A stretch of 64,000 nt of DNA from Candidatus Melainabacteria bacterium (GCA_005110385.1 DUDT01000014.1:186001-250000); one strand, 5' to 3'; counted from the first letter of the stretch, positions 36,352-44,858 are shown. A program made the numbers and translations. Notes: generated from the sequence alone by a model not told the origin.

Positions 36352-36392
36352 GGCGGGCGAAAACGCAGAAATTGGAGTTGTGCAGCGGTCTC
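36348..36392 (+). repeat. Half-copy of palindromic repeat at the 3' end of the LuxR-type gene
   Basis: Reads atgaggcgggcgaaaacgca then gaaattggagttgtgcagcg and gtctc. Its core is identical to that of 36470-36510, but the outer end (gtgcagcggtctc) matches the ligA and wecB copies. It encodes ENAEIGVVQRS in a frame one base off the LuxR frame. Confidence 0.85.
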
Positions 36393-36396
36393 TTTT

Positions 36397-36518
36397 GGGC
36401 GTGTAGCCAAACGAACAAGTTCAAGGTCTGAGGAGGATGAATGACCGCAATGTATCAAGCATACATGAGGATCATGAGGCGGGCGAAAACGCAGAAATTG
36501 GAGTTTCGCTACACGCCC
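36397..36518 (+). repeat. Full-length 122-bp palindromic element, copy A
   Basis: Ends are inverted repeats gggcgtgtagccaaac (36397-36412) and gtttcgctacacgccc (36503-36518), 15 of 16 paired. Internal stem TGTAT/ATACA. The interior is about 80% identical to copy B at 24192-24312, whose ends have a different sequence. It lies 4 bases after the half-copy at 36348 and stops 3 bases from the argS stop codon. Confidence 0.9.
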
Positions 36519-36521
36519 CTG

Positions 36522-38417
36522 TTACATTTTCTCTGGTGCAGAAATGGCAAGTATACTAAGAGCATTTTTTATAACTATCTTAGAAGCTGCCACCAGAGAT
36601 AGCCTAGCCTTCATAACCTCTTCGTTTTCACCTATAATACGATTTTCATTATAGAACTGATGAAATAAGCTAGCTAAATTCTTTAAGTAGACTGAGATTT
36701 TATAAGGTGCCCTGATATCAGCAGCATCAATAACAAGCTTAGGTAATTCAATCAATTCTAAAACTAAGCTTCTGATAGTTTTCAACTGCTCTTCACTATG
36801 ATATTCATCAGAAAAGAGTTTCTTGAAATTTGCAGAAAATGTTTTAAACTCTTCATTTAATAAACGTTCCAGCTCATCTACTTCAAAAATAGCAGCTTCT
36901 TCCGTATTATCAACTATATTGATACGAGGGCTTACTAAATTACGAAATATACTTGCCGAGCGGGCATGTGCATACTGTATGTAGTAAACTGGATTATCTT
37001 TATCATGTTTTTGCGCTAAAGCTAAATCAAAAACCATGCGATTATTGGCTTGGCTATCCACGAGAAAGAATCTCAGAGCATCTTTACCGACTTCAGCTAA
37101 AAGCTCATCAACGTTAACTATAGTGCCTTTGCGCTTAGACATTTTTTTCTCAACGCCATCTTCTTTAACGGAAACCAATTGAATAAAAATCAACTCTAAC
37201 TGATCTGAATTATAGCCAATAGCGTGAATCGCCCCCCTGATACCAAGCTCTTGTCCGTGATGATCACTGCCCCAAACATTAATTAACTTATCAAAGCCTC
37301 TGTCAAATTTATCTTTATGATAAGCGATATCACCAGCTAAATAAGTGAACATGCCTTGAGATTTCCTAAGGACTCTATCTCGCTCATCACCAAAGGATTT
37401 CGCTCTAAACCATAGAGCCGAGTCTTCTTCATACACAGCAGAGACCTCATGGGCGTGCAGCGGAACTCCAATTTCTGCGTTTTCGCCCGCCTCATGATCC
37501 TCCGTCACATCTTCTTGCTTTACTTTTGCTGCTTTAAGTGTTTCACAGATTAACTCAATTTTATTTTTATCATTAATTTTTACTTGATGTAGATTCTCGT
37601 TCTCCGAGTACCACGTATCGAAATGAACTTCTATGTCAGCTAAAACTTTCTTCTGTAAATCAAGAAAAAGACTTTTCGCTAATTTACCAGCTATTTCTTT
37701 TGCTTGATCACCAGCAAGGGAAGCCGCATCCAAATAGCCTTCTAGCTTAGATTTATAAATCTCCGGCTTTAAAACATCTAGCATAGAATCCAGTGGATAA
37801 GCATCCACTGGATAATTTTCCTTAGTGATGTGACCCTCTTGAATTTGAATTGCAGCTTGAGCAGAGAGTGAAAGCTTTTCTATCTGCACACCAGCATCAT
37901 TAATATAAAATTCACTAGATACATCGTAACCAGCCCAGTCAAGTAATCTTGCAAGAGAATTACCCAGAACTGCTTGCCTGCCATGACCTAAATGTAGATT
38001 ACCAGTAGGGTTCGCTGAAACATACTCTATAAGAAAGCGATGCGGCTCCATATTAGCCCGAGCTTCTTTAGATAAACGACCATAATTATCTTTCTCTTGA
38101 TGAATCTCTATCAGAGCAGATTCCAGAAAATCCCAATTCAAACGAATATTAATAAATCCAGGACCCGCGATAGATATATCACCAATGGCAACTACATCCA
38201 AATGCTTAACTATACTTTGAGCTATCTTTACTGGTGGTAGTTTCGCCTCACGAGACAATTTGAGGGCTATACTTACGGCGATATCGCCATGATCAGGGTT
38301 TTTACATCTCTCCACATCTATATAATCAGAAAAACTTTTCAGCTCACCTAAGTCAGATGCCGCAATAGCTTTATTTATAGCTATTTGGAATAAATTACGA
38401 ATCTTGCTGCTTAACAT
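36522..38417 (-). CDS. argS: Arginyl-tRNA synthetase
   Basis: Class I synthetase charging tRNA-Arg. 631 aa, longer than the usual 550-590. HIGH-like HLGH occurs in NPTGNLHLGHGRQAV, the KMSKR-like motif in KKMSKRKGT, and the C-terminus ends LAISAPEKM. Part of the extra length is an insertion at residues 307-322 (DHEAGENAEIGVPLHA) encoded by a copy of the palindromic repeat, placed in the loop before the conserved DSALWFRAKSFGD block. A full repeat copy abuts its 3' end. The 5' end overlaps the upstream 38395-39585 gene by 23 bases. Confidence 0.95.
   Translation of the reverse strand: MLSSKIRNLFQIAINKAIAASDLGELKSFSDYIDVERCKNPDHGDIAVSIALKLSREAKLPPVKIAQSIVKHLDVVAIGDISIAGPGFINIRLNWDFLESALIEIHQEKDNYGRLSKEARANMEPHRFLIEYVSANPTGNLHLGHGRQAVLGNSLARLLDWAGYDVSSEFYINDAGVQIEKLSLSAQAAIQIQEGHITKENYPVDAYPLDSMLDVLKPEIYKSKLEGYLDAASLAGDQAKEIAGKLAKSLFLDLQKKVLADIEVHFDTWYSENENLHQVKINDKNKIELICETLKAAKVKQEDVTEDHEAGENAEIGVPLHAHEVSAVYEEDSALWFRAKSFGDERDRVLRKSQGMFTYLAGDIAYHKDKFDRGFDKLINVWGSDHHGQELGIRGAIHAIGYNSDQLELIFIQLVSVKEDGVEKKMSKRKGTIVNVDELLAEVGKDALRFFLVDSQANNRMVFDLALAQKHDKDNPVYYIQYAHARSASIFRNLVSPRINIVDNTEEAAIFEVDELERLLNEEFKTFSANFKKLFSDEYHSEEQLKTIRSLVLELIELPKLVIDAADIRAPYKISVYLKNLASLFHQFYNENRIIGENEEVMKARLSLVAASKIVIKNALSILAISAPEKM
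37451..37499 (-). repeat. In-frame half-copy of palindromic repeat inside argS
   Basis: The minus strand reads gatcatgaggcgggcgaaaa, cgcagaaattggagttccgc, tgcacgccc: 49 bases differing from 36470-36518 at two positions. It starts exactly on an ArgS codon and encodes DHEAGENAEIGVPLHA. Confidence 0.92.
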
Positions 38418-39585
38418 TATAATCTTCTAATTTTTGAGCGAGAACACTGATCGGATTTACGAAGGATTTTAAAGGCTGATTAAGAGCAATAGACAATGGA
38501 CTGAAATAATCATCCATATAGTTTACAGCTATTTGATCAACGAATCTAGATCCTCTCGCAAAAGATAATAGTCCCGCACTCAAGGCTCTAATAATAGCAG
38601 AATGATCAGCTTCTTTATGTCTCTTCTTCGCATAGGCAAAGACTTCAGAAAAACTATTATTTTTCAAAAGCATGTAGCTAAAATTCGGCGACTCCGAAAC
38701 ACTTAGGTCAACAACGAAAAGAGGTTTATTTTTTTCAAACTCTGGTATATGCGTTAAAAGATCCAAGTCATTAATTAGGATTATAAAATCAGAATTATTC
38801 GAATCTGTTTCAGTAATATCTAAGTGATGTAATATTGATTTGACATCTAATTGGACTTCCGAGCTCAGTTTTTTTGAATTAGAGATTATACTTCCCCTAA
38901 GGTTTTTAAGCTTATAGTCAGAGATAATATCTTTCGCGAGAAAGAATAAAGCACTAGTTAGGCAAGAAGGTGAAATTGAGCAAATATTGTGTGCATGATG
39001 ATCTTTGATAACTTTATTTAAGTAAATCTCCTCCGCAACATCAAAGCCAAATTCACCAATCAAAGGATTATCCTTACGATTACTTGCAAAAATAATACGA
39101 TTAAAATATGTATGATTTTTAATAATATTGAGATAAACAGATAAATTAATTTCACGACGCGCCTTAAACTCTGCTAGTTTATTCACATCTAATTTATCTT
39201 CAAATTTATGCCACTCATCTAGTGCTTTAATGTCAGTACCTTTAGAAGCCGTATATTTATGACTATAATATGACCAATAAAATAAATCCTCATCTACTGT
39301 CGATTTTATATCTACCAAATTAATTCGCAAAATTCTATATTGCTTTTCTCGATTGGGCTTAGCATCTATATCGCCTAAAGTTTTCAGCAATTCATTTAGT
39401 TTAAACATTAAATCTTGGATTGGGTAAGGGTGATTACTTTGATTAAGCTTCAAATTACTTGAAAACAACAATGTGTCCAAGTCAATATAAATATTTTTAG
39501 CACCCTGCAATTTTGTTGTTTGAGGCAGCTGCAAATACTCTAGGTAAGAGTCAAATTCTTTTTTTTGAAAATTGGTATAATACAT
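38395..39585 (-). CDS. Hypothetical protein upstream of argS
   Basis: 396 aa without a recognised family. Alternating alpha/beta pattern with strand-like segments (KNIYIDLDTLLFSS, FIILINDLDLL, PLFVVDLSVS), which would fit a Rossmann-like enzyme. No signal peptide or membrane helix. It overlaps the argS start by 23 bases on the same strand, so argS is translated from the same message. ATG start at 39585, divergent from the ApaG-YccV gene. Confidence 0.7.
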   Translation of the reverse strand: MYYTNFQKKEFDSYLEYLQLPQTTKLQGAKNIYIDLDTLLFSSNLKLNQSNHPYPIQDLMFKLNELLKTLGDIDAKPNREKQYRILRINLVDIKSTVDEDLFYWSYYSHKYTASKGTDIKALDEWHKFEDKLDVNKLAEFKARREINLSVYLNIIKNHTYFNRIIFASNRKDNPLIGEFGFDVAEEIYLNKVIKDHHAHNICSISPSCLTSALFFLAKDIISDYKLKNLRGSIISNSKKLSSEVQLDVKSILHHLDITETDSNNSDFIILINDLDLLTHIPEFEKNKPLFVVDLSVSESPNFSYMLLKNNSFSEVFAYAKKRHKEADHSAIIRALSAGLLSFARGSRFVDQIAVNYMDDYFSPLSIALNQPLKSFVNPISVLAQKLEDYNVKQQDS

Positions 39586-39643
39586 TCATTAATTTAAGTT
39601 ATAGTTCTTAGTATAGAGATAAGGATATCTCATTTGTGTTCCA

Positions 39644-40333
39644 ATGCCTAGTATAGCCACTAGCTCCGACATCGAAGTCAAAGCAGCTTCTATTTACCTA
39701 GATGACTATTCTGCTCCAGCTAACAATAATTTTCTTTTTTGCTACAGAATCGAAATTCAAAATAAAAGCCCTAAAGAAGTGCAATTACTTAACAGATACT
39801 GGCTCATTATTGATTCTGATTCAGATAAGTCTGAAGTTTCTGGAGAGGGTGTCGTAGGCAAAAAACCTACTCTTGCTCCTGGAGAAACGCATGTATATTT
39901 TAGTTTTTCTAACCTTAAAACTAATTTCGGAACAATGGAAGGTACTTACGGCTTTGTTGACCAAGATGGTAATAGCTTTAATGTTGAGATCCCAAGATTC
40001 TATCTATCCATAAACCTTAATGAATTTCCTAAAAATCGCTTCAATAAAGGTCAAGTGCTTAAACATAAAGAAGAAGAATATTATGGACTAGTTGTTGACT
40101 TCGACATGTATTTTCTAAGCAATGCCGATCTAGACACAAGTAAATTTGATAAAAATTTTGAAAACAAGCCTTGGTACTATGTTTTAGTGCATGATACAGA
40201 TTTAATGCTTTATGTGCCGGAAGAGTTTATGCTCCCGATAGAAGATGATTTCATTATCAATCATCCTTTAGTAGAGGTTTTCTTCGACAAAAAAAATGGA
40301 CATTATCTTAGGAAAGCTAATTCCGATGAATAA
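39644..40333 (+). CDS. ApaG domain fused to YccV/HspQ-like domain
   Basis: 229 aa. Residues about 5-125 match ApaG/DUF525: FLFCYRIEIQNKS, VQLLNRYWLI, GEGVVGKKPTLAPGE, FGTMEGTYGFVDQDG. Residues about 130-225 match the YccV (HspQ, hemimethylated-DNA-binding) domain: FNKGQVLKHKEEEYYGLVVDFD, PWYYVLVHD, YVPEEF, HPLVEVFF. The same two domains are joined in the opposite order in the animal protein PolDIP2. In E. coli YccV/HspQ is a heat-shock factor modulating Lon; ApaG is a small beta-sandwich of unclear role. The gene is followed by glmU after 36 bases. Confidence 0.85.
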   Translation: MPSIATSSDIEVKAASIYLDDYSAPANNNFLFCYRIEIQNKSPKEVQLLNRYWLIIDSDSDKSEVSGEGVVGKKPTLAPGETHVYFSFSNLKTNFGTMEGTYGFVDQDGNSFNVEIPRFYLSINLNEFPKNRFNKGQVLKHKEEEYYGLVVDFDMYFLSNADLDTSKFDKNFENKPWYYVLVHDTDLMLYVPEEFMLPIEDDFIINHPLVEVFFDKKNGHYLRKANSDE

Positions 40334-40354
40334 GCTCGCCAGTAAATATTTTTT

Positions 40355-40363
40355 TGCTATTAT
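40355..40363 (+). promoter_or_regulatory. Extended -10 promoter of glmU, leaderless arrangement
   Basis: TGCTATTAT ends 6 bases before the glmU ATG, predicting a transcript that begins at the start codon. Confidence 0.5.
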
Positions 40364-40369
40364 AAAACA

Positions 40370-41740
40370 ATGATTAAATCTGTTGTACTTGCAGCAGGCA
40401 AGGGTTCTAGATTAAAGTCTAGCAACGCTAAAGTCCTGCATCGAATATTCGATAAGCCAATCCTAGCTTGGGTTCTGGATTCACTTGCAGAAGTTGACCA
40501 AGATGAAATCATAGTAGTTTGTGGTCACCAAGCAGAAAAAGTAAGAAGTTTTTTACATGCATATCCCGTCACAATTGTAGATCAAGCTGTACAGATGGGT
40601 ACTGGACATGCACTCATGTGTGTCCAAGATGAACTTGATGATTTTGAAGGAACTGTTTTAGTAGTAAATGGTGACTCTCCACTCATTCGCTCAGAAACCT
40701 TAAATGACATGCTTAATTATCACGAGCAACGAGAACACCAGATTACTTTACTAACCAGTCAAGTGAATTGTGCAGATGGCTATGGGCGTATAGTAAGAAG
40801 AAATAATACGATAATCGGTATCAAAGAGGACAAGGACTGCTCTGAAGCAGAGAAAACGATTAAAGAGGTCAATGCTGGTGTTTACTGCTTTGAATGGCAA
40901 TTTATTAAAGAAGGCTTAGGTAAACTTAAAAGCAATAATGCTCAAGAAGAATTTTACTTAACTGATTTAGTAGCTTGGGCTTACAGTCAAGGTCTTAGTA
41001 TCGGTAATTTTATTTTACAGAATCCGAATGAAGCCTTAGGTATTAATAGCCGTGCTGATCTAGCAGAAGTTTCAAGATTAAAAAATCAAGAAGCACTAGA
41101 ATCTCTTATGGATGCAGGTGTGACCATTATAGATACTAACAGTACTGTCATTAGTCCAGAAGTAGATATCGGACCAGACACTGTCATATATCCTGGTACT
41201 TACATACATCGTCGCGTAACTATAGGTTCAAACTGTTCTATTGGTCCGAATACCTCTATATTTGGGCCAGCAGAAATAGGCTCTCATAGTACAATAATTC
41301 AGTCTCATATAAATAGAAGCTCCATCGGTGAACACTGTAATATTGGTCCTTTTGCACACATTAGAGATGGCAGCGACGTCTACAATAAAGCACGCGTAGG
41401 GTGTTTTGTTGAAGTAAAAAACAGCACTATGGGTGAAGCCTCTTCGGCAGCCCACTTAAGCTATCTTGGCGATGCCCAGATTAAATCTAATGTAAATATT
41501 GGAGCGGGTACTATTACGGCTAACTACAATTCCTTTACTGGTGAAAAATCCACCACTGTCATCTGCCAAGGAGCCAGTACCGGAGCGAACTCCGTCTTGG
41601 TAGCTCCGATAACCATACACGAAGGAGCCTCTGTGGCAGCAGGTTCCGTAGTCACCCAAGATATTCCAGCCCAAATGCTAGGTATTGCAAGACCTAGACA
41701 AGAGATTAGGGGTTTGCCAGTAGCGAAAAAAGTGAGCTAA
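40370..41740 (+). CDS. glmU: Bifunctional UDP-GlcNAc pyrophosphorylase / GlcN-1-P acetyltransferase GlmU
   Basis: Makes UDP-GlcNAc, the substrate of MurA and of the WecB epimerase in this window. 456 aa, normal length. The N-terminal nucleotidyltransferase has LAAGKGSRLKSSNAKVLH and VNGDSPLI. The C-terminal left-handed beta-helix has hexapeptide repeats (VIYPGTYIHRRVTIGSNCSIG) and the acetyltransferase signature NIGAGTITANYN. Two bases separate it from the next gene. Confidence 0.96.
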   Translation: MIKSVVLAAGKGSRLKSSNAKVLHRIFDKPILAWVLDSLAEVDQDEIIVVCGHQAEKVRSFLHAYPVTIVDQAVQMGTGHALMCVQDELDDFEGTVLVVNGDSPLIRSETLNDMLNYHEQREHQITLLTSQVNCADGYGRIVRRNNTIIGIKEDKDCSEAEKTIKEVNAGVYCFEWQFIKEGLGKLKSNNAQEEFYLTDLVAWAYSQGLSIGNFILQNPNEALGINSRADLAEVSRLKNQEALESLMDAGVTIIDTNSTVISPEVDIGPDTVIYPGTYIHRRVTIGSNCSIGPNTSIFGPAEIGSHSTIIQSHINRSSIGEHCNIGPFAHIRDGSDVYNKARVGCFVEVKNSTMGEASSAAHLSYLGDAQIKSNVNIGAGTITANYNSFTGEKSTTVICQGASTGANSVLVAPITIHEGASVAAGSVVTQDIPAQMLGIARPRQEIRGLPVAKKVS

Positions 41741-41742
41741 TA

Positions 41743-42285
41743 ATGTTCCATCGATTACTCTACATTCTTTCGGCTTTAATCCTTATGCAGACATCGGTTC
41801 AAGCCGATCTAATTTCTGTTAAAAAAAATAAAGCCATCGAACTTAAAAATGGGCAGATGAATATGCTGTTCAAAGTTGACTTTCGTGAATTCGATAAAGA
41901 TAGAATTCTAGAGTTTCGCTTTTATGATCAGCCTTTTGTAAACATCACCGTCCTTCATGATCCAGGAAAAAATAATCCTAAATTTACTAGCTTCTCTTCC
42001 AAGATAATCAGTCTTGATAAAAATCAAATCGCTGCTGTAAGCAAGATTCATGACCAATTAAAGGTTTTGAAATTTAAAAACACCTTTCCTTGGAAAGAAA
42101 ACTTTAATAAAAGGGGTGATATCTATTACATCCACAGCCTGCAAGAGTATCTCCCAGTAACTGATTCAACGAGCTCAACATCTAAATTAATTTCAGTGCC
42201 ACAAGTTTTCGTTTTCTACAAAGGGTTTAAAGATGAATACCCTACGGTTTATGCAGAAATCGTTGATCTAATAAATAGTTTCTAA
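41743..42285 (+). CDS. Secreted hypothetical protein
   Basis: 180 aa. Signal peptide MFHRLLYILSALILMQTSVQA with an AxA-like cleavage (VQA). The mature part is a mixed alpha/beta domain with FPWKENF and VPQVFVFYKG segments. The arrangement of a signal peptide and FFYKG-like strand is thioredoxin-like in feel, but no CxxC is present. It starts 2 bases after glmU and is therefore probably translated from the glmU message. Unknown function. Confidence 0.75.
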   Translation: MFHRLLYILSALILMQTSVQADLISVKKNKAIELKNGQMNMLFKVDFREFDKDRILEFRFYDQPFVNITVLHDPGKNNPKFTSFSSKIISLDKNQIAAVSKIHDQLKVLKFKNTFPWKENFNKRGDIYYIHSLQEYLPVTDSTSSTSKLISVPQVFVFYKGFKDEYPTVYAEIVDLINSF

Positions 42286-42308
42286 GCCCCCTGCCTCACT
42301 AATGACTC

Positions 42309-43520
42309 TTAGAGTTTTTTTATTAAGGCAAAGATATCTCTGCTGCTTTCAGGTCTTGCAAATCGATACAAATTTTTCTTCATCGCCGATATTTTCTCAG
42401 GGTTCTTAGCTAAGTCTAAAAGCAAATCAGCAATCTCCTTTTGCGGAGAGTATCGCGGAATTCCATTTTCTGCATTTTCACCACCAGAAAAATTATCTTG
42501 CCGAATCATAAAACCGCAATCCGCCTTAACTAAAGCCTCTGCATTTTTAGTCTGATGATCATGAGCAGCCCAAGGTAAAGGAATTAGTATCGGTACTATA
42601 AGCGACACTGCCATTTCAGCACAAGTCATAGCACCAGACCTACAAATAGCGACGTCAATAGTTTTAGAAATATTCGCCATTTCATGGGTATAACTTAAAA
42701 CCTTATAATTAGAATATTTCTGAGGATCACCATTTAAATATTTATTTACGTGTTCATTAAAAAGCTTAGAGCCGGTAATGTGCGTAATAGATATTTCTTT
42801 GCCTTCAATCGCAAGTCTTTTATTAAAATCCTCAAAATCTTTAAGTAAAATGCCTATACTATCATTAACGAACTGGGAACCCTGACTACCACCAGTTACT
42901 AAGACCCTCAAATGATTTTCATCACGGGGTTCACGCTTGGCAGCAGCCCCATAAGCGGCTTCCCTATAAATATTAATAAAGTCCTGCGAAACTGGATTAC
43001 CCGTGTAACGATATTTATCATTAAAACTTATATTTATCGGAAAGCCTAAGCTCACACAACTCGCAAATATTCTAAATAATTTGTTTACTAAACCAAAATT
43101 ACTATCAAGATTATGAATTAAGAATTTAGTTTTTGTTGTTACGCAGGCAAGAAATACTGGCGCTGCCACATAGCCACCAGTACCCATAACTACGTCGATT
43201 TTATTCTCTCTTAGATAATTCACTGAGCATTTATAAGCTTTAAAAAAAATGCTAAACCATTCTAGATTTTCTTTCAAAGAATTATTTCGAGAAGGAAGCT
43301 TAGGGGAATTAATCGGGAGAAACTTAATATATTCTTTACGCACACACAATTCCTGCTCAAGTTTTCCTTCACCACCGATATAATATAAAGCATTTTTTTC
43401 AGCTCCGAGGGACTGCTCGCAATCTTCAAATAACTCAGCAACAGCAAGGCAAGGATAAATATGTCCCCCAGTGCCTCCTCCCGTAAATGCAACTCGCACA
43501 GCAATTTCCTTTATCGACAT
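42309..43520 (-). CDS. murG: UDP-GlcNAc--undecaprenyl-pyrophosphoryl-MurNAc-pentapeptide transferase MurG
   Basis: Adds GlcNAc to lipid I, giving lipid II at the inner membrane. 403 aa against the usual 355-370. The diagnostic loops are FTGGGTGGHIYP, VMGTGGYV, VTGGSQGSQFVND and the C-terminal CRSGAMTCAEM...PWAAHDHQTKNAE. The additional length includes two pieces that match the palindromic repeat: EDCEQSL (residues 31-37) and GGENAENGIPR (about 346-356). ATG start at 43520. It converges with the gene ending at 42285. Confidence 0.95.
   Translation of the reverse strand: MSIKEIAVRVAFTGGGTGGHIYPCLAVAELFEDCEQSLGAEKNALYYIGGEGKLEQELCVRKEYIKFLPINSPKLPSRNNSLKENLEWFSIFFKAYKCSVNYLRENKIDVVMGTGGYVAAPVFLACVTTKTKFLIHNLDSNFGLVNKLFRIFASCVSLGFPINISFNDKYRYTGNPVSQDFINIYREAAYGAAAKREPRDENHLRVLVTGGSQGSQFVNDSIGILLKDFEDFNKRLAIEGKEISITHITGSKLFNEHVNKYLNGDPQKYSNYKVLSYTHEMANISKTIDVAICRSGAMTCAEMAVSLIVPILIPLPWAAHDHQTKNAEALVKADCGFMIRQDNFSGGENAENGIPRYSPQKEIADLLLDLAKNPEKISAMKKNLYRFARPESSRDIFALIKKL
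42455..42485 (-). repeat. Diverged in-frame half-copy of palindromic repeat inside murG
   Basis: The minus strand reads ggtggtgaaaatgcagaaaa then tggaattccgc, aligned with the argS copy core (gcgggcgaaaacgcagaaat, tggagttccgc). Same reading frame, peptide GGENAENGIP. Confidence 0.65.
43409..43429 (-). repeat. Outer arm of palindromic repeat (copy-B type) inside murG
   Basis: 21 bases (gggactgctcgcaatcttca plus a on the plus strand) are identical to the outer end of the full copy at 24192-24212. It encodes EDCEQSL near the MurG N-terminus, in the loop after the first Rossmann helix. Confidence 0.8.
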
Positions 43521-43622
43521 TAGCTAAAAGCCTGTTGTCAATTACTAAAAAATATAATAGCAGCTAAAATTAAACATTTTAATCTTGGCTTATTTTTTTT
43601 ATGAGATAATGACTTTATAAGT

Positions 43623-44564
43623 ATGACAAATCGAGTTTCAAGAGAAAAGATAAATTGGGGTAATACCATTTATCTAATAATCAGCCCTATCATTTCAGCT
43701 TTAGCTGTCAGCTATTGGTTCTACAAAGGATGGTTTAACTGGAAGACTGTAATCCTATTCCTAGTCTTAACTTCACTAATAGAAATAAGCATTACCGCTG
43801 GCTATCATCGACTATTTTCACACAGAACTTATAAAGCAAATCCTATCGTTAGTATGTTTTTCTTGTTTTTCGGAGCTGGAGCACTTCAAAGCTCTGCCCT
43901 CCTATGGTCATTAGATCACAGAGTTCATCATCAATTCGTAGATCACAAGGATAAAGATCCATACAGTATCAGTAGAGGGTTCATGTGGGCTCATATTACT
44001 TGGTTGTTTTATAAATTCGATGATCAAGTTAAGGATATTAAACCAGCGGATCTTTATCAAGATAAATTGGTTGTTTTCCAAGATAAATATTGGGGATATA
44101 TAGCAGTTTTATCTGGATTCATTTTACCTACATTAATCGCACATTTCGCTTGGGGCGATGCTTTCGGTGGTTTTTTCGTAGCTGGCGTATTCAGATCAGT
44201 AGTGAATCACCATGCGACTTTCCTCATTAATTCTGTTTCACATTGTATTGGGAAACAGACTTATTCTGACACTCACAGTGCAAGAGATAATTGGTTTACA
44301 GCTTTACTAACTTTTGGAGAAGGTTATCATAACTTCCACCATGAGTTTCCTTCCGATTATAGAAATGGGGTTAGGTACTATCAATACGATCCAAGCAAGT
44401 GGCTTATTTATAGCTTATCCCTTATCGGCTGGACTTATGATCTAAAAAGAGTTAGCGATAATCTTATTGAAAGAAAACGCTCAGCTATGACTAAAAAAAG
44501 AGCAGCTCAACAATTACAAATTGCTACTCAATCAAAAATTCCTCAACTCCAGCCTGCATGTTAA
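43623..44564 (+). CDS. Membrane fatty-acid (delta-9 type) desaturase
   Basis: 313 aa with four membrane helices. The three di-iron His boxes are HRLFSH, HRVHH and HNFHH, with DRVHH-type spacing (LDHRVHHQFVDHKDKDP) and GEGYHNFHHEFP, as in acyl-CoA/acyl-lipid delta-9 desaturases. It introduces a double bond into saturated fatty acyl chains with oxygen, so the organism can use O2. GATAAT, with TG before it, ends 12 bases before the ATG. The stop overlaps the next gene by 7 bases. Confidence 0.92.
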   Translation: MTNRVSREKINWGNTIYLIISPIISALAVSYWFYKGWFNWKTVILFLVLTSLIEISITAGYHRLFSHRTYKANPIVSMFFLFFGAGALQSSALLWSLDHRVHHQFVDHKDKDPYSISRGFMWAHITWLFYKFDDQVKDIKPADLYQDKLVVFQDKYWGYIAVLSGFILPTLIAHFAWGDAFGGFFVAGVFRSVVNHHATFLINSVSHCIGKQTYSDTHSARDNWFTALLTFGEGYHNFHHEFPSDYRNGVRYYQYDPSKWLIYSLSLIGWTYDLKRVSDNLIERKRSAMTKKRAAQQLQIATQSKIPQLQPAC

Positions 44565-44845
44565 GCCCCGAGGAAAAAACCGAACTCACTCATTTTTTAA
44601 ATCGCCTTCAAGGCAAAGAAGTCAGAGTAGAACTAAGTTCTAGATTTAATGTCGGCTATAGGATATCCTTTGCCGTTAAAGTCGAAGCATTGGGTGGGAA
44701 AACCTATAGCTTCGTGAGCGATAGCGGTAACGCCTCTGTATTTATAGACCCTAGCGAAGCAGAGGCTTTCAGTGCGGATAGCAGCTCAATTAGCTTAGTT
44801 TATGGTGATGATCTCATAACAATTCGTTATGGGAGAATTCGATAA
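44558..44845 (+). CDS. Small hypothetical protein after the desaturase
   Basis: 95 aa starting with ATG inside the last codons of the desaturase (ATGTTAA overlap), so translationally coupled. A helical start (SPEEKTELTHFLNRLQGKEVRVEL) is followed by short beta strands ending TIRYGRIR. No known motif or signal peptide. Coupling suggests a role linked to the desaturase; this is inference. Confidence 0.7.
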   Translation: MLSPEEKTELTHFLNRLQGKEVRVELSSRFNVGYRISFAVKVEALGGKTYSFVSDSGNASVFIDPSEAEAFSADSSSISLVYGDDLITIRYGRIR

Positions 44846-44849
44846 AAAA

Positions 44850-44858
44850 TGCTAGAAT
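44850..44858 (+). promoter_or_regulatory. Extended -10 promoter of gyrB
   Basis: TGCTAGAAT ends 11 bases before a GTG (44870) and 17 before the ATG at 44876. The message would carry at most a leader of about 11 nt. Confidence 0.45.

Noticed and set aside
42296-42320. ACTCTTAGAGT followed by T-run as a terminator between 41743-42285 and murG
   Set aside because: The stem would have a one-base loop, which cannot form; it overlaps the murG coding end.
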